From a bacterium (lineage in GTDB: Bacteria > Sumerlaeota > Sumerlaeia > SLMS01 > JAHLLQ01): a DNA stretch of 64,000 nucleotides. Position numbers and translations under genes: made by a program. Below the pieces are notes generated by a model, which ran no database searches, was not told the DNA's origin, and saw nothing but the letters and a program-made list of their open reading frames with translations. Each line of letters begins with the position of its first letter. Position 1 is the stretch's first letter. The stretch is taken from the NCBI GenBank assembly GCA_020444065.1, contig JAHLLQ010000003.1, positions 1 to 64,000 on the forward strand. Direction: 5' to 3'. Below, in pieces: positions 27,389 through 35,437 of the stretch.

Positions 27389-30300
27389 ATGATCGACCTC
27401 CGCAACGCGGTGGCTTCGGCGCCGTATGCTGTCCCGCGTTCCCTCTGCGCACTGATTCTGTCGGCCGGGATATTGATTCCGGGGAGTTTATCCGCTCAGG
27501 CTCCAGACGTTTCGTTGGATGACTCACTGGCTGTCGATGTTGATCATGACGGCCGCGTCGATGCCGGCGATACGATTGAGTATCAGCTTGAAGTGAATAA
27601 CTCGACCGCGACGGATGGGGACGGAGTCCACATCGAGGTGCCGCTGGATCCGAATCTGGCGCTCGATCCCGGCTCGTTGGCGTCGACTCCGCTGGCCAGG
27701 AAGGATTTTGTGGGGACGGACGAAGACACGCCGATCGGTCCGGGGGGCAATCTGCTTGCGAATGACTTCGATCTGCCCTCTTCTGTCAGCCTGCAAGTCG
27801 TTCCGGCTTCGGGCTCGAGCACCGCTGGGGGGCTTTACGAGGTCTTTGCGGACGGGACGTTCTCGTATTCTCCGAACAACATGTTCGAGTCCCTGGGGGA
27901 CGGAGACTCCGGGTCGGATGAATTTCCATACAGCATTGTAGACACGGACGTGCAGGGCGATTCGAGCATCGTGTCTGTGACGATTTCCGGCGTGAACGAT
28001 GCGCCGACAGCTATTGACGATCTGTATACCGTGGCCGAGGGAGGGACACTGGCGATTGGCGTTGGAAGCAGTATCCTTCTGAACGACTCGGACCTTGAGT
28101 CTGATCCGCTGACTGCGCAATTGAATGCCGGGCCGACTCGTGCGACCAGTTTCACGCTGGCTCTCGATGGGTCCTTCTACTACGAGCACGATGGTTCTGA
28201 AACTTCTAAAGGAAGCTTCAGCTATTTCGCGAACGATGGGACCGTAAACAGTCCCTCTGAGGGCACTGTCACTATCCAGATCACGCCGGTGAATGATTCA
28301 CCGGTGATCACCGGGCAGACGACCACTCCGATCGAGTTCGACGAAGATACCGATTACCAGGTGAAGTTCGCCGATCTGATGGTAACCGATCCCGACAGCG
28401 CCTACCCGACCGTTTTCACCGATCTGACAATCGGCCCCGGTTCCAATTACACGGTGACGGGCGCGAACAATGATACCATCCATCCGGATGCGAATTACTT
28501 CGGGTCTTTGACCGTGCCTGTCACGGTCAGCGATGACGGTCCGGCGGTCAGCAATTCGTACAACCTTTCTGTGAATGTGCTCTCCGTGAACGATCCGCCG
28601 ACGGCGACGGCCAAGAGCATTTCTGCTTTCGGCAATACGGAGCATGTCAGCGGACCTTCCCGGAGCACGGTGAAGGTCGGCAATGCCGCGACGACTGGGT
28701 CGCTGACGTTGTTGGCGGGCTCCGGCGATGGCGGCGACGGTCCGGGGCCGATGAGCGCGGTTCCCCGGACGAACGCCGCCACGACGGCCGGCGGTTCCGT
28801 GACGATTCTGGCGGATGGCAGTTTCTCTTACAGTCCGCCAGCGGGCGCGACGGGTGCTGCTGCGGATTCGTTTACCTATCAGGTGACGGATGACGGCGGG
28901 ACGACGATGAGTTCAGCCGCCACGGTGACTGTCGACCTTTCGCAGATGGTGTGGTATGTGGATTCCGCGGCTGGAGCGGGCGGCACCGGGACATCGACGG
29001 ATCCTTTCCAGGATCTTCCGTCTGCCGAGGCGGCCAGTTCTGCGGGAGAGACGATCTCGCTGGCGGGCGGTGGCGCGGCTTATGCCGATGGCATCGCTCT
29101 GAAGAGCAACCAGCGACTAATCGGCGGAGCTGCGGACCTGGTTGTCGGCGGCGTTGAATTGCTCGCCGGCGGAACACGCCCCGTGATTACGTTCCCGTCC
29201 GGGCCGATTGTCATCACGTTGGCGGCAGGTACCGACGTCCGTGGGCTTGGGCTGCAGGACTGCGATGGAAACGGTCTCTTTGCCGACAGCATCGGAGGCG
29301 GTGCAAGCATCGCCGATGTGTCGATTGTAAACCAGGTTGCGAACGCCGTTCACCTGGCGAATAACCCGGGACAGAATTTCACTCTGCAGCAATTCGAAGT
29401 CGCGGGAGTTGCCGGCGCGGGCTTGTTCCTGTCCGATACGGGCACTGTTTCCGTGACTGGTCCCGATAACTCGATCCAGGCCTCCGGCGGCCAGGCGGTC
29501 GTTGCTGTGGATACGGCACTCGCCATGACGTTCGATTCTCTTGAAACAGCAAACGGGATTGGTACCGGGATTTTGCTGCACAACGTTACGGGCCAGTTCG
29601 ATGTCGTGAACGGAATCGCCATCACCGATTCGACGGCCCGGGGCGTGGATATCAATGGCGCGAGTACCTTCTCCTCTACAATCGGATCGTTTACCTGCAA
29701 CCAGACGGGTGGCGCGTCCGACATGATTGTGCTCAACAATCTTTCCGGTTCCTTCCAGGTGACTGGTTCCACCACCATGACGGATCGCACAGAACGCGGC
29801 ATCCAGATTACGAACTGCCCATCGGGCACGATCACTTTCGCAGACGTCACGATGCCAGGCGTGTCCTCCGGAGGTGGTGGCATTCTCATCACTAATACGG
29901 CGGCCAATGTATCCTTTGGCCCCACGACAATTCCTTACACGACCAGCACGGCTCTGGATCTGAACAATGCCACCGGAACGGTCTCTCTTGCCAGTTTCTC
30001 GGCGGGATCAACCAGTGTTGGGGGCCGTGGAATTTCCGCAACCGGCACTCTTGGTAATCTGATTGTCTCGGGCGGCCTGATTCAGAATGCATCCGCCGAC
30101 TCTGTCGGATTTGAAAACGGAAGCGGCAATGCGACCATTAATTGCGATCTTATCCAGACCGGCATTCAATCTTCTGTCGAAGTTTCAAACTGGACCAGTG
30201 GGACGCTCGACTTCGGAGGTGCCATCTCGGACAGTGGAGCGGGGATCTTGCTCAGCAGTCTCTCGAGTGCGAACGTGAACTTCACGGGTAATCTCTCTCT

Positions 30301-32137
30301 TGCCGTCACAGGAAGCTCCACCGGCTTCTTTGCCCAGTCCGGCGGGATTGTCTCGGTATCGGGTGCGAACAATACGGTTTCGAGCGCGAGTGGGACTGCC
30401 GTCACGCTCGATGGTGTCAATATCGGCCTTGGCGGCTTCACGTTCCATGGTGTGACGACCACAAACGCCACGGGCATCAAGCTCACGAACTCCCTGGGGG
30501 CGAAGTCCTTCTCCAACTTGAATATCCAAACCACGACGGGGCCTGGAATCGATGTGAGCAACGGCGGCGAGGTGACTGTCACCGGCACTTCCAACCGAAT
30601 TGCCGCGACGGGTCAGCCTGCAGTTTCGATTGCGAATTCGACGATTGGTACGTCAGGAATTACGCTTCTCAGCGCCCAATCGACGAATTCTTCCACCAAT
30701 GGAATCTCTTTGAATGCGACCTCTGGCGGCACCTTCACCGTTACAGGCGATGGCAGCCAGACGCAGAACGGTTCCGGCGGGGGAGTGACGTCTTCTGTTT
30801 CCGATGGCATTCTCCTTTCGAGTGTCGGGAACACCGTTATTCTGTCTTCTATGAATCTCCAGAACTGTGGGGGCGATGCCATCAAGAGCACCACTTCCAG
30901 TTCCTTCGAGTTGCGCGGCGTCAGTGTCACCAACCCGGTCGGCCATGGGTGGGAAGCGACGGATCAGTACGGCAATTCCGTCGTTTCAAACTCTCTGTTC
31001 ACGGGACTCAACACGGCATCGACCTCTGCGATTCGGTTGAGGAACACGAACATCAACGGAAATCTGACTCTGAACAGTTCTTCCTTCACCAATCAGGGTG
31101 CAGGCAATTCGGCGACATACGTGACCGTTCAGTCATTCGGGTCCTCAAGCATCATTTTCGGTGTTGAGAACAACTGCCAGTTCACTGGTTTGCGTGGAGA
31201 CGCCATCTTGAGTGCTGCGGGCGAGGCACCCGGCTCGACAGGCACGGTCACCACCAGCATTCAGGATTCGGATTTCCTGAGTGCGGCTGCGAACGGTTCG
31301 GGGGGTGTTGCCGTAACGGTGGCCCAACCGGGCGCGACGCAGAACTTCACGATCTCGGGGAATACTTTTCAGGATCTTGCGACTGCGCTCGCAGCCCCCG
31401 CGGGGATCATCACGGCCAATTGCGCGGGCGGTGGTGGCGCTTTGTCAGGGACGATCTCTGGCAACACGATTGACCTGAACAGCGGAACCAGGCGTGGAAT
31501 TCAAGTTGTTGGCCAGACAACCAACACAGTCAGTCCTGTGGGGACGGTGAGCGTTACAATCGATAACAACGACATCGATCGTATCCCGGGGAATTTCGCC
31601 ATTCTGATCGACTTGGACGATGGCGTTGGCCCCTCCATGTCGGGACCGGGGCCAAGGATTTCCAACAACCGGATCGGCCAGAAGGTCGGCTCCGAGGGAC
31701 AGGTTGGCGATATATTTGATGGAGCGGTCCTTGTGCGTCTTCGCGGAGTGCCTTCTCTTAGTGCAACCGCGACGATCGAGAATAACAACATCCGGGCAAC
31801 GACCAACGGCGGCGGACGCATTCTCTATATAGACGTTCGGGATTCTCGCTCTGCCGCTGTGGATGTACTCGGCAACACGATTCGCAATGACGACCCGATC
31901 GCTTTCGATCCTGAGTTCTATGCCGTGTCTCGAGCGGGTACTCCTTCCCTTTGTTTGAACCTGGACAACAATACCGCGACGGATAGCTCGGGAACTCCGG
32001 GAACCGGTGAGCTTGAACTTGTGGAGAGCGCAGGAACCTTCACCGCTGAGGACCTGGCGAACATTGCAGCTAACAACACTGGGACGGTTACTGTGGGCGG
32101 TGGCATCGTCGATTCCGGAGGAAGCTGCATTCCGTAA
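27389..32137 (+). CDS. Very large exported protein: cadherin-like/Ig repeats and parallel beta-helix
   Basis: 1582 residues from ATG 27389; AAGGAG lies about 12 bases upstream. Signal peptide ALILSAGILIPGSLSA. Next come an EF-hand-like DVDHDGRVDAGD and three or four cadherin/tandem-95-like modules ending in VNDAPTA, VNDSPV and VNDPPTA. From about residue 520 (WYVDSAAGAGGTGTSTDPFQDL) a right-handed parallel beta-helix of the Pmp/pectate-lyase type runs to the end. It carries regular N-I and SGNT turns (SGNTFQDL, SGNTIDL, IDNNDID, ISNNRIG, IENNNIR, LGNTIRN). There is no C-terminal Trp motif and no catalytic motif. Adhesive or polysaccharide-binding role inferred. Confidence 0.82.
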   Translation: MIDLRNAVASAPYAVPRSLCALILSAGILIPGSLSAQAPDVSLDDSLAVDVDHDGRVDAGDTIEYQLEVNNSTATDGDGVHIEVPLDPNLALDPGSLASTPLARKDFVGTDEDTPIGPGGNLLANDFDLPSSVSLQVVPASGSSTAGGLYEVFADGTFSYSPNNMFESLGDGDSGSDEFPYSIVDTDVQGDSSIVSVTISGVNDAPTAIDDLYTVAEGGTLAIGVGSSILLNDSDLESDPLTAQLNAGPTRATSFTLALDGSFYYEHDGSETSKGSFSYFANDGTVNSPSEGTVTIQITPVNDSPVITGQTTTPIEFDEDTDYQVKFADLMVTDPDSAYPTVFTDLTIGPGSNYTVTGANNDTIHPDANYFGSLTVPVTVSDDGPAVSNSYNLSVNVLSVNDPPTATAKSISAFGNTEHVSGPSRSTVKVGNAATTGSLTLLAGSGDGGDGPGPMSAVPRTNAATTAGGSVTILADGSFSYSPPAGATGAAADSFTYQVTDDGGTTMSSAATVTVDLSQMVWYVDSAAGAGGTGTSTDPFQDLPSAEAASSAGETISLAGGGAAYADGIALKSNQRLIGGAADLVVGGVELLAGGTRPVITFPSGPIVITLAAGTDVRGLGLQDCDGNGLFADSIGGGASIADVSIVNQVANAVHLANNPGQNFTLQQFEVAGVAGAGLFLSDTGTVSVTGPDNSIQASGGQAVVAVDTALAMTFDSLETANGIGTGILLHNVTGQFDVVNGIAITDSTARGVDINGASTFSSTIGSFTCNQTGGASDMIVLNNLSGSFQVTGSTTMTDRTERGIQITNCPSGTITFADVTMPGVSSGGGGILITNTAANVSFGPTTIPYTTSTALDLNNATGTVSLASFSAGSTSVGGRGISATGTLGNLIVSGGLIQNASADSVGFENGSGNATINCDLIQTGIQSSVEVSNWTSGTLDFGGAISDSGAGILLSSLSSANVNFTGNLSLAVTGSSTGFFAQSGGIVSVSGANNTVSSASGTAVTLDGVNIGLGGFTFHGVTTTNATGIKLTNSLGAKSFSNLNIQTTTGPGIDVSNGGEVTVTGTSNRIAATGQPAVSIANSTIGTSGITLLSAQSTNSSTNGISLNATSGGTFTVTGDGSQTQNGSGGGVTSSVSDGILLSSVGNTVILSSMNLQNCGGDAIKSTTSSSFELRGVSVTNPVGHGWEATDQYGNSVVSNSLFTGLNTASTSAIRLRNTNINGNLTLNSSSFTNQGAGNSATYVTVQSFGSSSIIFGVENNCQFTGLRGDAILSAAGEAPGSTGTVTTSIQDSDFLSAAANGSGGVAVTVAQPGATQNFTISGNTFQDLATALAAPAGIITANCAGGGGALSGTISGNTIDLNSGTRRGIQVVGQTTNTVSPVGTVSVTIDNNDIDRIPGNFAILIDLDDGVGPSMSGPGPRISNNRIGQKVGSEGQVGDIFDGAVLVRLRGVPSLSATATIENNNIRATTNGGGRILYIDVRDSRSAAVDVLGNTIRNDDPIAFDPEFYAVSRAGTPSLCLNLDNNTATDSSGTPGTGELELVESAGTFTAEDLANIAANNTGTVTVGGGIVDSGGSCIP

Positions 32138-32182
32138 TGCAGTCGTTGGGCAACAACACGAAACTCTGAGAGAGTGAATACT

Positions 32183-32683
32183 ATGTCGGAACCATTTCTC
32201 GCTGAAATCAAATTGGTCGGCTTCAACTTCCCCCCCCGCGGTTGGGCGACGTGCGATGGTCAGATTCTGCCCATCAATCAGAACCAGTCTCTCTACTCGC
32301 TGCTAGGGACGACATACGGAGGCGACGGGCGCACGTCGTTTGGCCTCCCAGATCTGCGGGGCAGGACTCCGGTCCATGTTGGGAACGGGCATAATCTGGG
32401 AAGCAAGAGTGGTGAGGAGACACACACGCTCTCTGCCAGCGAAATGCCGCAGCATAGCCACGCGCTGAATGCGGTTTCCGAACAGGGGACGCAGACTGCA
32501 GCTCTGAATAACAACCTCGCCGAGAGCAGCCTCCCGATCTATGGGACCATGTCGAATTCAGCTTCCATGGGTAGCGGAACCGTTGCGAACGCCGGGGGAG
32601 GCCAAGCGCACAACAACATGCAGCCTTATCTGGCGTTGAATTTTTGTATCGCCTTGCAGGGGCTCTTCCCATCTCGGAACTGA
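32183..32683 (+). CDS. Tail-collar (MdpB-like) protein 1
   Basis: 166 residues; ATG 32183 chosen (GTG 32174 possible). Full phage tail collar fold without a signal peptide: MSEPFLAEIKLVGFNF, GWATCDGQ.LPI, TTYGGDGRTSFGLPDLRGR, MPQHSHAL and HNNMQPYLALNFCIALQG.FPSR. It is first of three tandem paralogues. The family is called microcystin-dependent protein (MdpB-like) in some bacteria and often occurs in triplets, as here. The role is unknown; a self-assembling surface or phage-tail-derived structure is a common view. Confidence 0.9.
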   Translation: MSEPFLAEIKLVGFNFPPRGWATCDGQILPINQNQSLYSLLGTTYGGDGRTSFGLPDLRGRTPVHVGNGHNLGSKSGEETHTLSASEMPQHSHALNAVSEQGTQTAALNNNLAESSLPIYGTMSNSASMGSGTVANAGGGQAHNNMQPYLALNFCIALQGLFPSRN

Positions 32684-32718
32684 GGCGCTGACAATGAAAA
32701 GCAGGAAAGGAACGAACA

Positions 32719-33234
32719 ATGAGTGAACCTTTCATCGGCGAAATCCGTATGTTTGCCGGGAACTTCGCGCCGCGAAGTTGGGCCTTCTGTGACGGCCAAT
32801 TGCTGGCTGTTTCGCAGAACGACGCGCTCTTCAGCTTGTTTGGGACGATCTATGGCGGCGACGGAAGGACGACGTTTGGACTTCCCGACCTGCGCGGGCG
32901 CGTTCCGATACATGCCGGGACAGGCCCCGGTTTATCGCCTCGGAATATTGGGAGCAAAGGTGGCCAGGAGAAGGTCACCCTGACGGTGAATCAGCTTCCT
33001 TCGCATGGCCATTCGCTGCAGGCAACCAGTGAAGCATCAACCCAGCGCCAACCGGCGGGCCAGGCAGTGGCCAGTGCGACAGGACAGGTTTACAACGAGC
33101 TGTTGGATCCGCACACCATGAACAGCGCCTCCATTGCAAATGCTGGCGGCAGCCAGACTCATACGAACCTGATGCCGTGCCTTTGTGTGAACTTCATCGT
33201 TGCCCTCGCTGGTATTTACCCAAGCCGCACCTAA
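32719..33234 (+). CDS. Tail-collar (MdpB-like) protein 2
   Basis: 171 residues; start fixed by AGGAAAGGA upstream. Same landmarks as its neighbours: GEIRMFAGNFAPRSWAFCDGQ, IYGGDGRTTFGLPDLRGR, GSKGGQEKVTLTVNQLPSHGHS and NLMPCLCVNFIVALAGIYPSR. 35 bases separate it from the first copy. It lies closer to the third copy than to the first. Confidence 0.92.
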   Translation: MSEPFIGEIRMFAGNFAPRSWAFCDGQLLAVSQNDALFSLFGTIYGGDGRTTFGLPDLRGRVPIHAGTGPGLSPRNIGSKGGQEKVTLTVNQLPSHGHSLQATSEASTQRQPAGQAVASATGQVYNELLDPHTMNSASIANAGGSQTHTNLMPCLCVNFIVALAGIYPSRT

Positions 33235-33255
33235 AGTTTCCACGGAGCAAAACTT

Positions 33256-33768
33256 ATGACTGAACCATTCATTGCAGAAATCCGGATCTTTGCCGGGAAC
33301 TTCGCACCCCGCAGTTGGGCATTCTGCGACGGCCAATTGCTGCCAATCTCTCAGAATACTGCGCTCTTTTCTCTGGTGGGAACGACCTATGGCGGAGACG
33401 GTCGCACAACGGTTGGACTACCGGATCTTCAAGGTCGCGCTCCCATGCATCCCGGGCGAGGCCCCGGGCTGACCGAGCGGCGATTGGGAGAGAAGACCGG
33501 CGTTGAGACCGTGACTTTGAGCGATGCGCAGATGCCCTCACACAATCACAGTCTGGTGGGCACACGCGAGCTTGGAGAAGATCTGAATCCGGCGGGCAAT
33601 TACTTCGCCCGTGGCACCGCGATGTATGAGGCGACCGGCACGACGGTGGACATGAATGCCCAGAGCCTGCCGTCCAACGGGGGCAGCCAGGCGCACAACA
33701 ATCTGCAGCCCTATCTTGCAATCAATTTCATCATTGCGCTCCAGGGTCTTTATCCTTCGCGCGGCTGA
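33256..33768 (+). CDS. Tail-collar (MdpB-like) protein 3
   Basis: 170 residues, 21 bases after the second copy. Landmarks AEIRIFAGNFAPRSWAFCDGQ, TTYGGDGRTTVGLPDLQGR, LSDAQMPSHNHS and NNLQPYLAINFIIALQGLYPSR. The three paralogues, the Tat-signal protein and the GNAT gene that follow probably form one operon (gaps of 21-36 bases, then a 4-base overlap). Confidence 0.92.
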   Translation: MTEPFIAEIRIFAGNFAPRSWAFCDGQLLPISQNTALFSLVGTTYGGDGRTTVGLPDLQGRAPMHPGRGPGLTERRLGEKTGVETVTLSDAQMPSHNHSLVGTRELGEDLNPAGNYFARGTAMYEATGTTVDMNAQSLPSNGGSQAHNNLQPYLAINFIIALQGLYPSRG

Positions 33769-33794
33769 CGATTCACAAGGAAGGAAGTACAAAC

Positions 33795-34460
33795 ATGTCA
33801 GGTCTTCTTGGCCAGTTTAATCGTCGCCAGTTTCTCACGCTCCTCTCCGCAGGGACTTGTTCCTGTGTACTCGGTGCACCCTCGCTGGATTTCGGTGGTG
33901 GCAATTCGGACGATTCGCTGTCCGGCGTCAGTGTCGCCTTCTGGAACGGTGGCTTCGTTCCTTCCCGTCGGTTATTTTCCGGCGACGTCAGCTTGTCCCG
34001 TGGAGCGCGGATTGCTTTGCATGCTCTGATTCCAGACGGCAACAGCAAGCTGGAGAAGCTCGACGTGACAGTGTGTTTCGAGCCATTCCACAGCGCGGAG
34101 TTTACGGCGATCGCATTCGACAGGGACAATAACTCGCAAGTGCTCGCGACGCGCGACTTCGCCGTGCCGATCGATCCGAAACACGGTCTTCGGCTGCAGC
34201 TACGCTGGGTCGATTCGAAGGGTTCCCATGCCGAACTCCTGCGCTTCGTTCCTGGCCGAGAAGTGGGGGCGCTGAAACTGCGCAAGGGCACGACGGCAAT
34301 CGCCCCGGCGGCCGGCTCCTCGCTGCCCGATCTTCGTTGGGCCGAGTATCAGCAGGGCGATCCCGAGTTGGGAACATCCGATGAGCTGCTCGATGTCGCT
34401 TCGCCGGAAGGTAAGTCTTTCAAGCACGCCGCGATTTTGCTGGAGGTGATGGACGGTTGA
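33795..34460 (+). CDS. Tat-signal protein of the tail-collar locus, unknown function
   Basis: 221 residues. The N-terminus NRRQFLTLLSAGTCSC has the twin-arginine pattern (RRxFL) and a hydrophobic core, so it is probably exported folded. The first 150 mature residues include VFW/VAFWNGGFVP and beta-rich stretches (KLDVTVCFEPFHSAEFTAIAFDRD). I do not recognise a catalytic motif. Tail-collar triplets in other genomes are often followed by such an unannotated exported protein. Its stop overlaps the next gene's TTG start, implying coupled translation. Confidence 0.68.
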   Translation: MSGLLGQFNRRQFLTLLSAGTCSCVLGAPSLDFGGGNSDDSLSGVSVAFWNGGFVPSRRLFSGDVSLSRGARIALHALIPDGNSKLEKLDVTVCFEPFHSAEFTAIAFDRDNNSQVLATRDFAVPIDPKHGLRLQLRWVDSKGSHAELLRFVPGREVGALKLRKGTTAIAPAAGSSLPDLRWAEYQQGDPELGTSDELLDVASPEGKSFKHAAILLEVMDG

Positions 34461-34966
34461 ACCGCGAATCGTCGATATGTCCGAGAGTAGAGGATCTTGT
34501 CCTGCGGCCGGAACGGGAAACCGACGTTCCGTTCCTGCAGGAGCTCTACGCGTCGACGCGTGCGGATGAACTGGCCCAAGTGGATTGGCCGGAGGAACAA
34601 AAGAGCGATTTTCTGCTCCAGCAGTTTCAGGCGCAGAGAGAGCACTACTTGAAGGCGTACAGCGATGACGAGTTTTCGATTATTGAATTCAACGGAAAGC
34701 CTGTCGGGCGGCTCTATCTCGGCCGGTGGCCATCCGAGGTTCGCGTCATTGACATCGCCCTGCTTCCGTCTTTCCGAGGAATGGGTCTTGGGGGCGGGTT
34801 GATGGGGAACATACTGAGTGAAGCTCGCGATGCTGGGAAGCCCGTTCGCATTCACGTCGAGAAATTTAACCCCGCGCTGCATCTCTATGAGCGACTGGGA
34901 TTTCAGGTACTGGAAGACAAAGGCGTCTATCTGTTGATGGAGTGGTCTGCCGATGCGGTCAGTTGA
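34457..34966 (+). CDS. GNAT-family N-acetyltransferase
   Basis: 169 residues. The TTG at 34457 is used: AGGTGAT sits just upstream and TTGA overlaps the previous stop. Landmarks fit GNAT: an N-terminal LVLRPERETDVPFLQELYA, then VIDIALLPSFRGMGLGGGLMGNIL, which contains the acetyl-CoA loop R-G-M-G-L-G-G-G (Q/RxxGxG/A type), and NPALHLYERLGF. It would transfer an acetyl group, possibly to the N-terminus or a side chain of a protein in the same locus; that is an inference from context. It converges, with an 8-base overlap, on the DUF6916 gene. Confidence 0.88.
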   Translation: MNRESSICPRVEDLVLRPERETDVPFLQELYASTRADELAQVDWPEEQKSDFLLQQFQAQREHYLKAYSDDEFSIIEFNGKPVGRLYLGRWPSEVRVIDIALLPSFRGMGLGGGLMGNILSEARDAGKPVRIHVEKFNPALHLYERLGFQVLEDKGVYLLMEWSADAVS

Positions 34967-35255
34967 ACACGATTTCGTAGCGCGTTCCGTCGCTGTCGTT
35001 TCCAATCGGAACGATAAACAGCTCGAGTTCGCCCAGCTTCTCGTGCCGCAGCGTGTAGATTCCCTGCGGGAGGATCGGTTCCCGCGGGCCGCTGATGATC
35101 ACCGAGAAAGGGCGCCTTTTGCCCTCGGCAGGTTCCCGGCCCAGAACATCCACGCTCTTCAACTGGACGGGGAGCGCAAGTTCCGCGGAAACCTGGATTT
35201 CAAGCGCCTCGCCCACGTGGGGCAGGAAGTCATCGAGCGTCATCGATTCGAGCAT
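34959..35255 (-). CDS. DUF6916-like small protein
   Basis: 98 residues. MLESMTLDDFLPHVGEALEI, VLGREPAEGKRRPFSVIISGPREPILPQGIYTL and GELELFIVPIGNDSDGTRYEIVFN match DUF6916, a small beta-rich family regularly found with tail-collar genes. AGAGG precedes the start by nine bases. It is convergent with the GNAT gene; this gene set recurs as a locus, though here DUF6916 is on the opposite strand. Confidence 0.78.
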   Translation of the reverse strand: MLESMTLDDFLPHVGEALEIQVSAELALPVQLKSVDVLGREPAEGKRRPFSVIISGPREPILPQGIYTLRHEKLGELELFIVPIGNDSDGTRYEIVFN

Positions 35256-35437
35256 GTCAGCGACCTCTGCGGAGGTGAAGTTTGTTGAAACTAGAGAATG
35301 GGGCCCTCGGGCTCAAGGAAGAAGCAGGCACGACAGTGCTCAATCGCCAACAAATCGCCACTCGTCAGAGAGAGATCATGCGAAGCATCGAACGGAAGCG
35401 GACATCGCGAATACTCGCCGGAAGGTGGTTCTTCAGA

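Noticed and set aside
32183-33768. Prophage tail region
   Set aside because: Only collar-type proteins occur, with no terminase, capsid, portal, lysis or integrase gene; the set fits the known chromosomal collar triplet.
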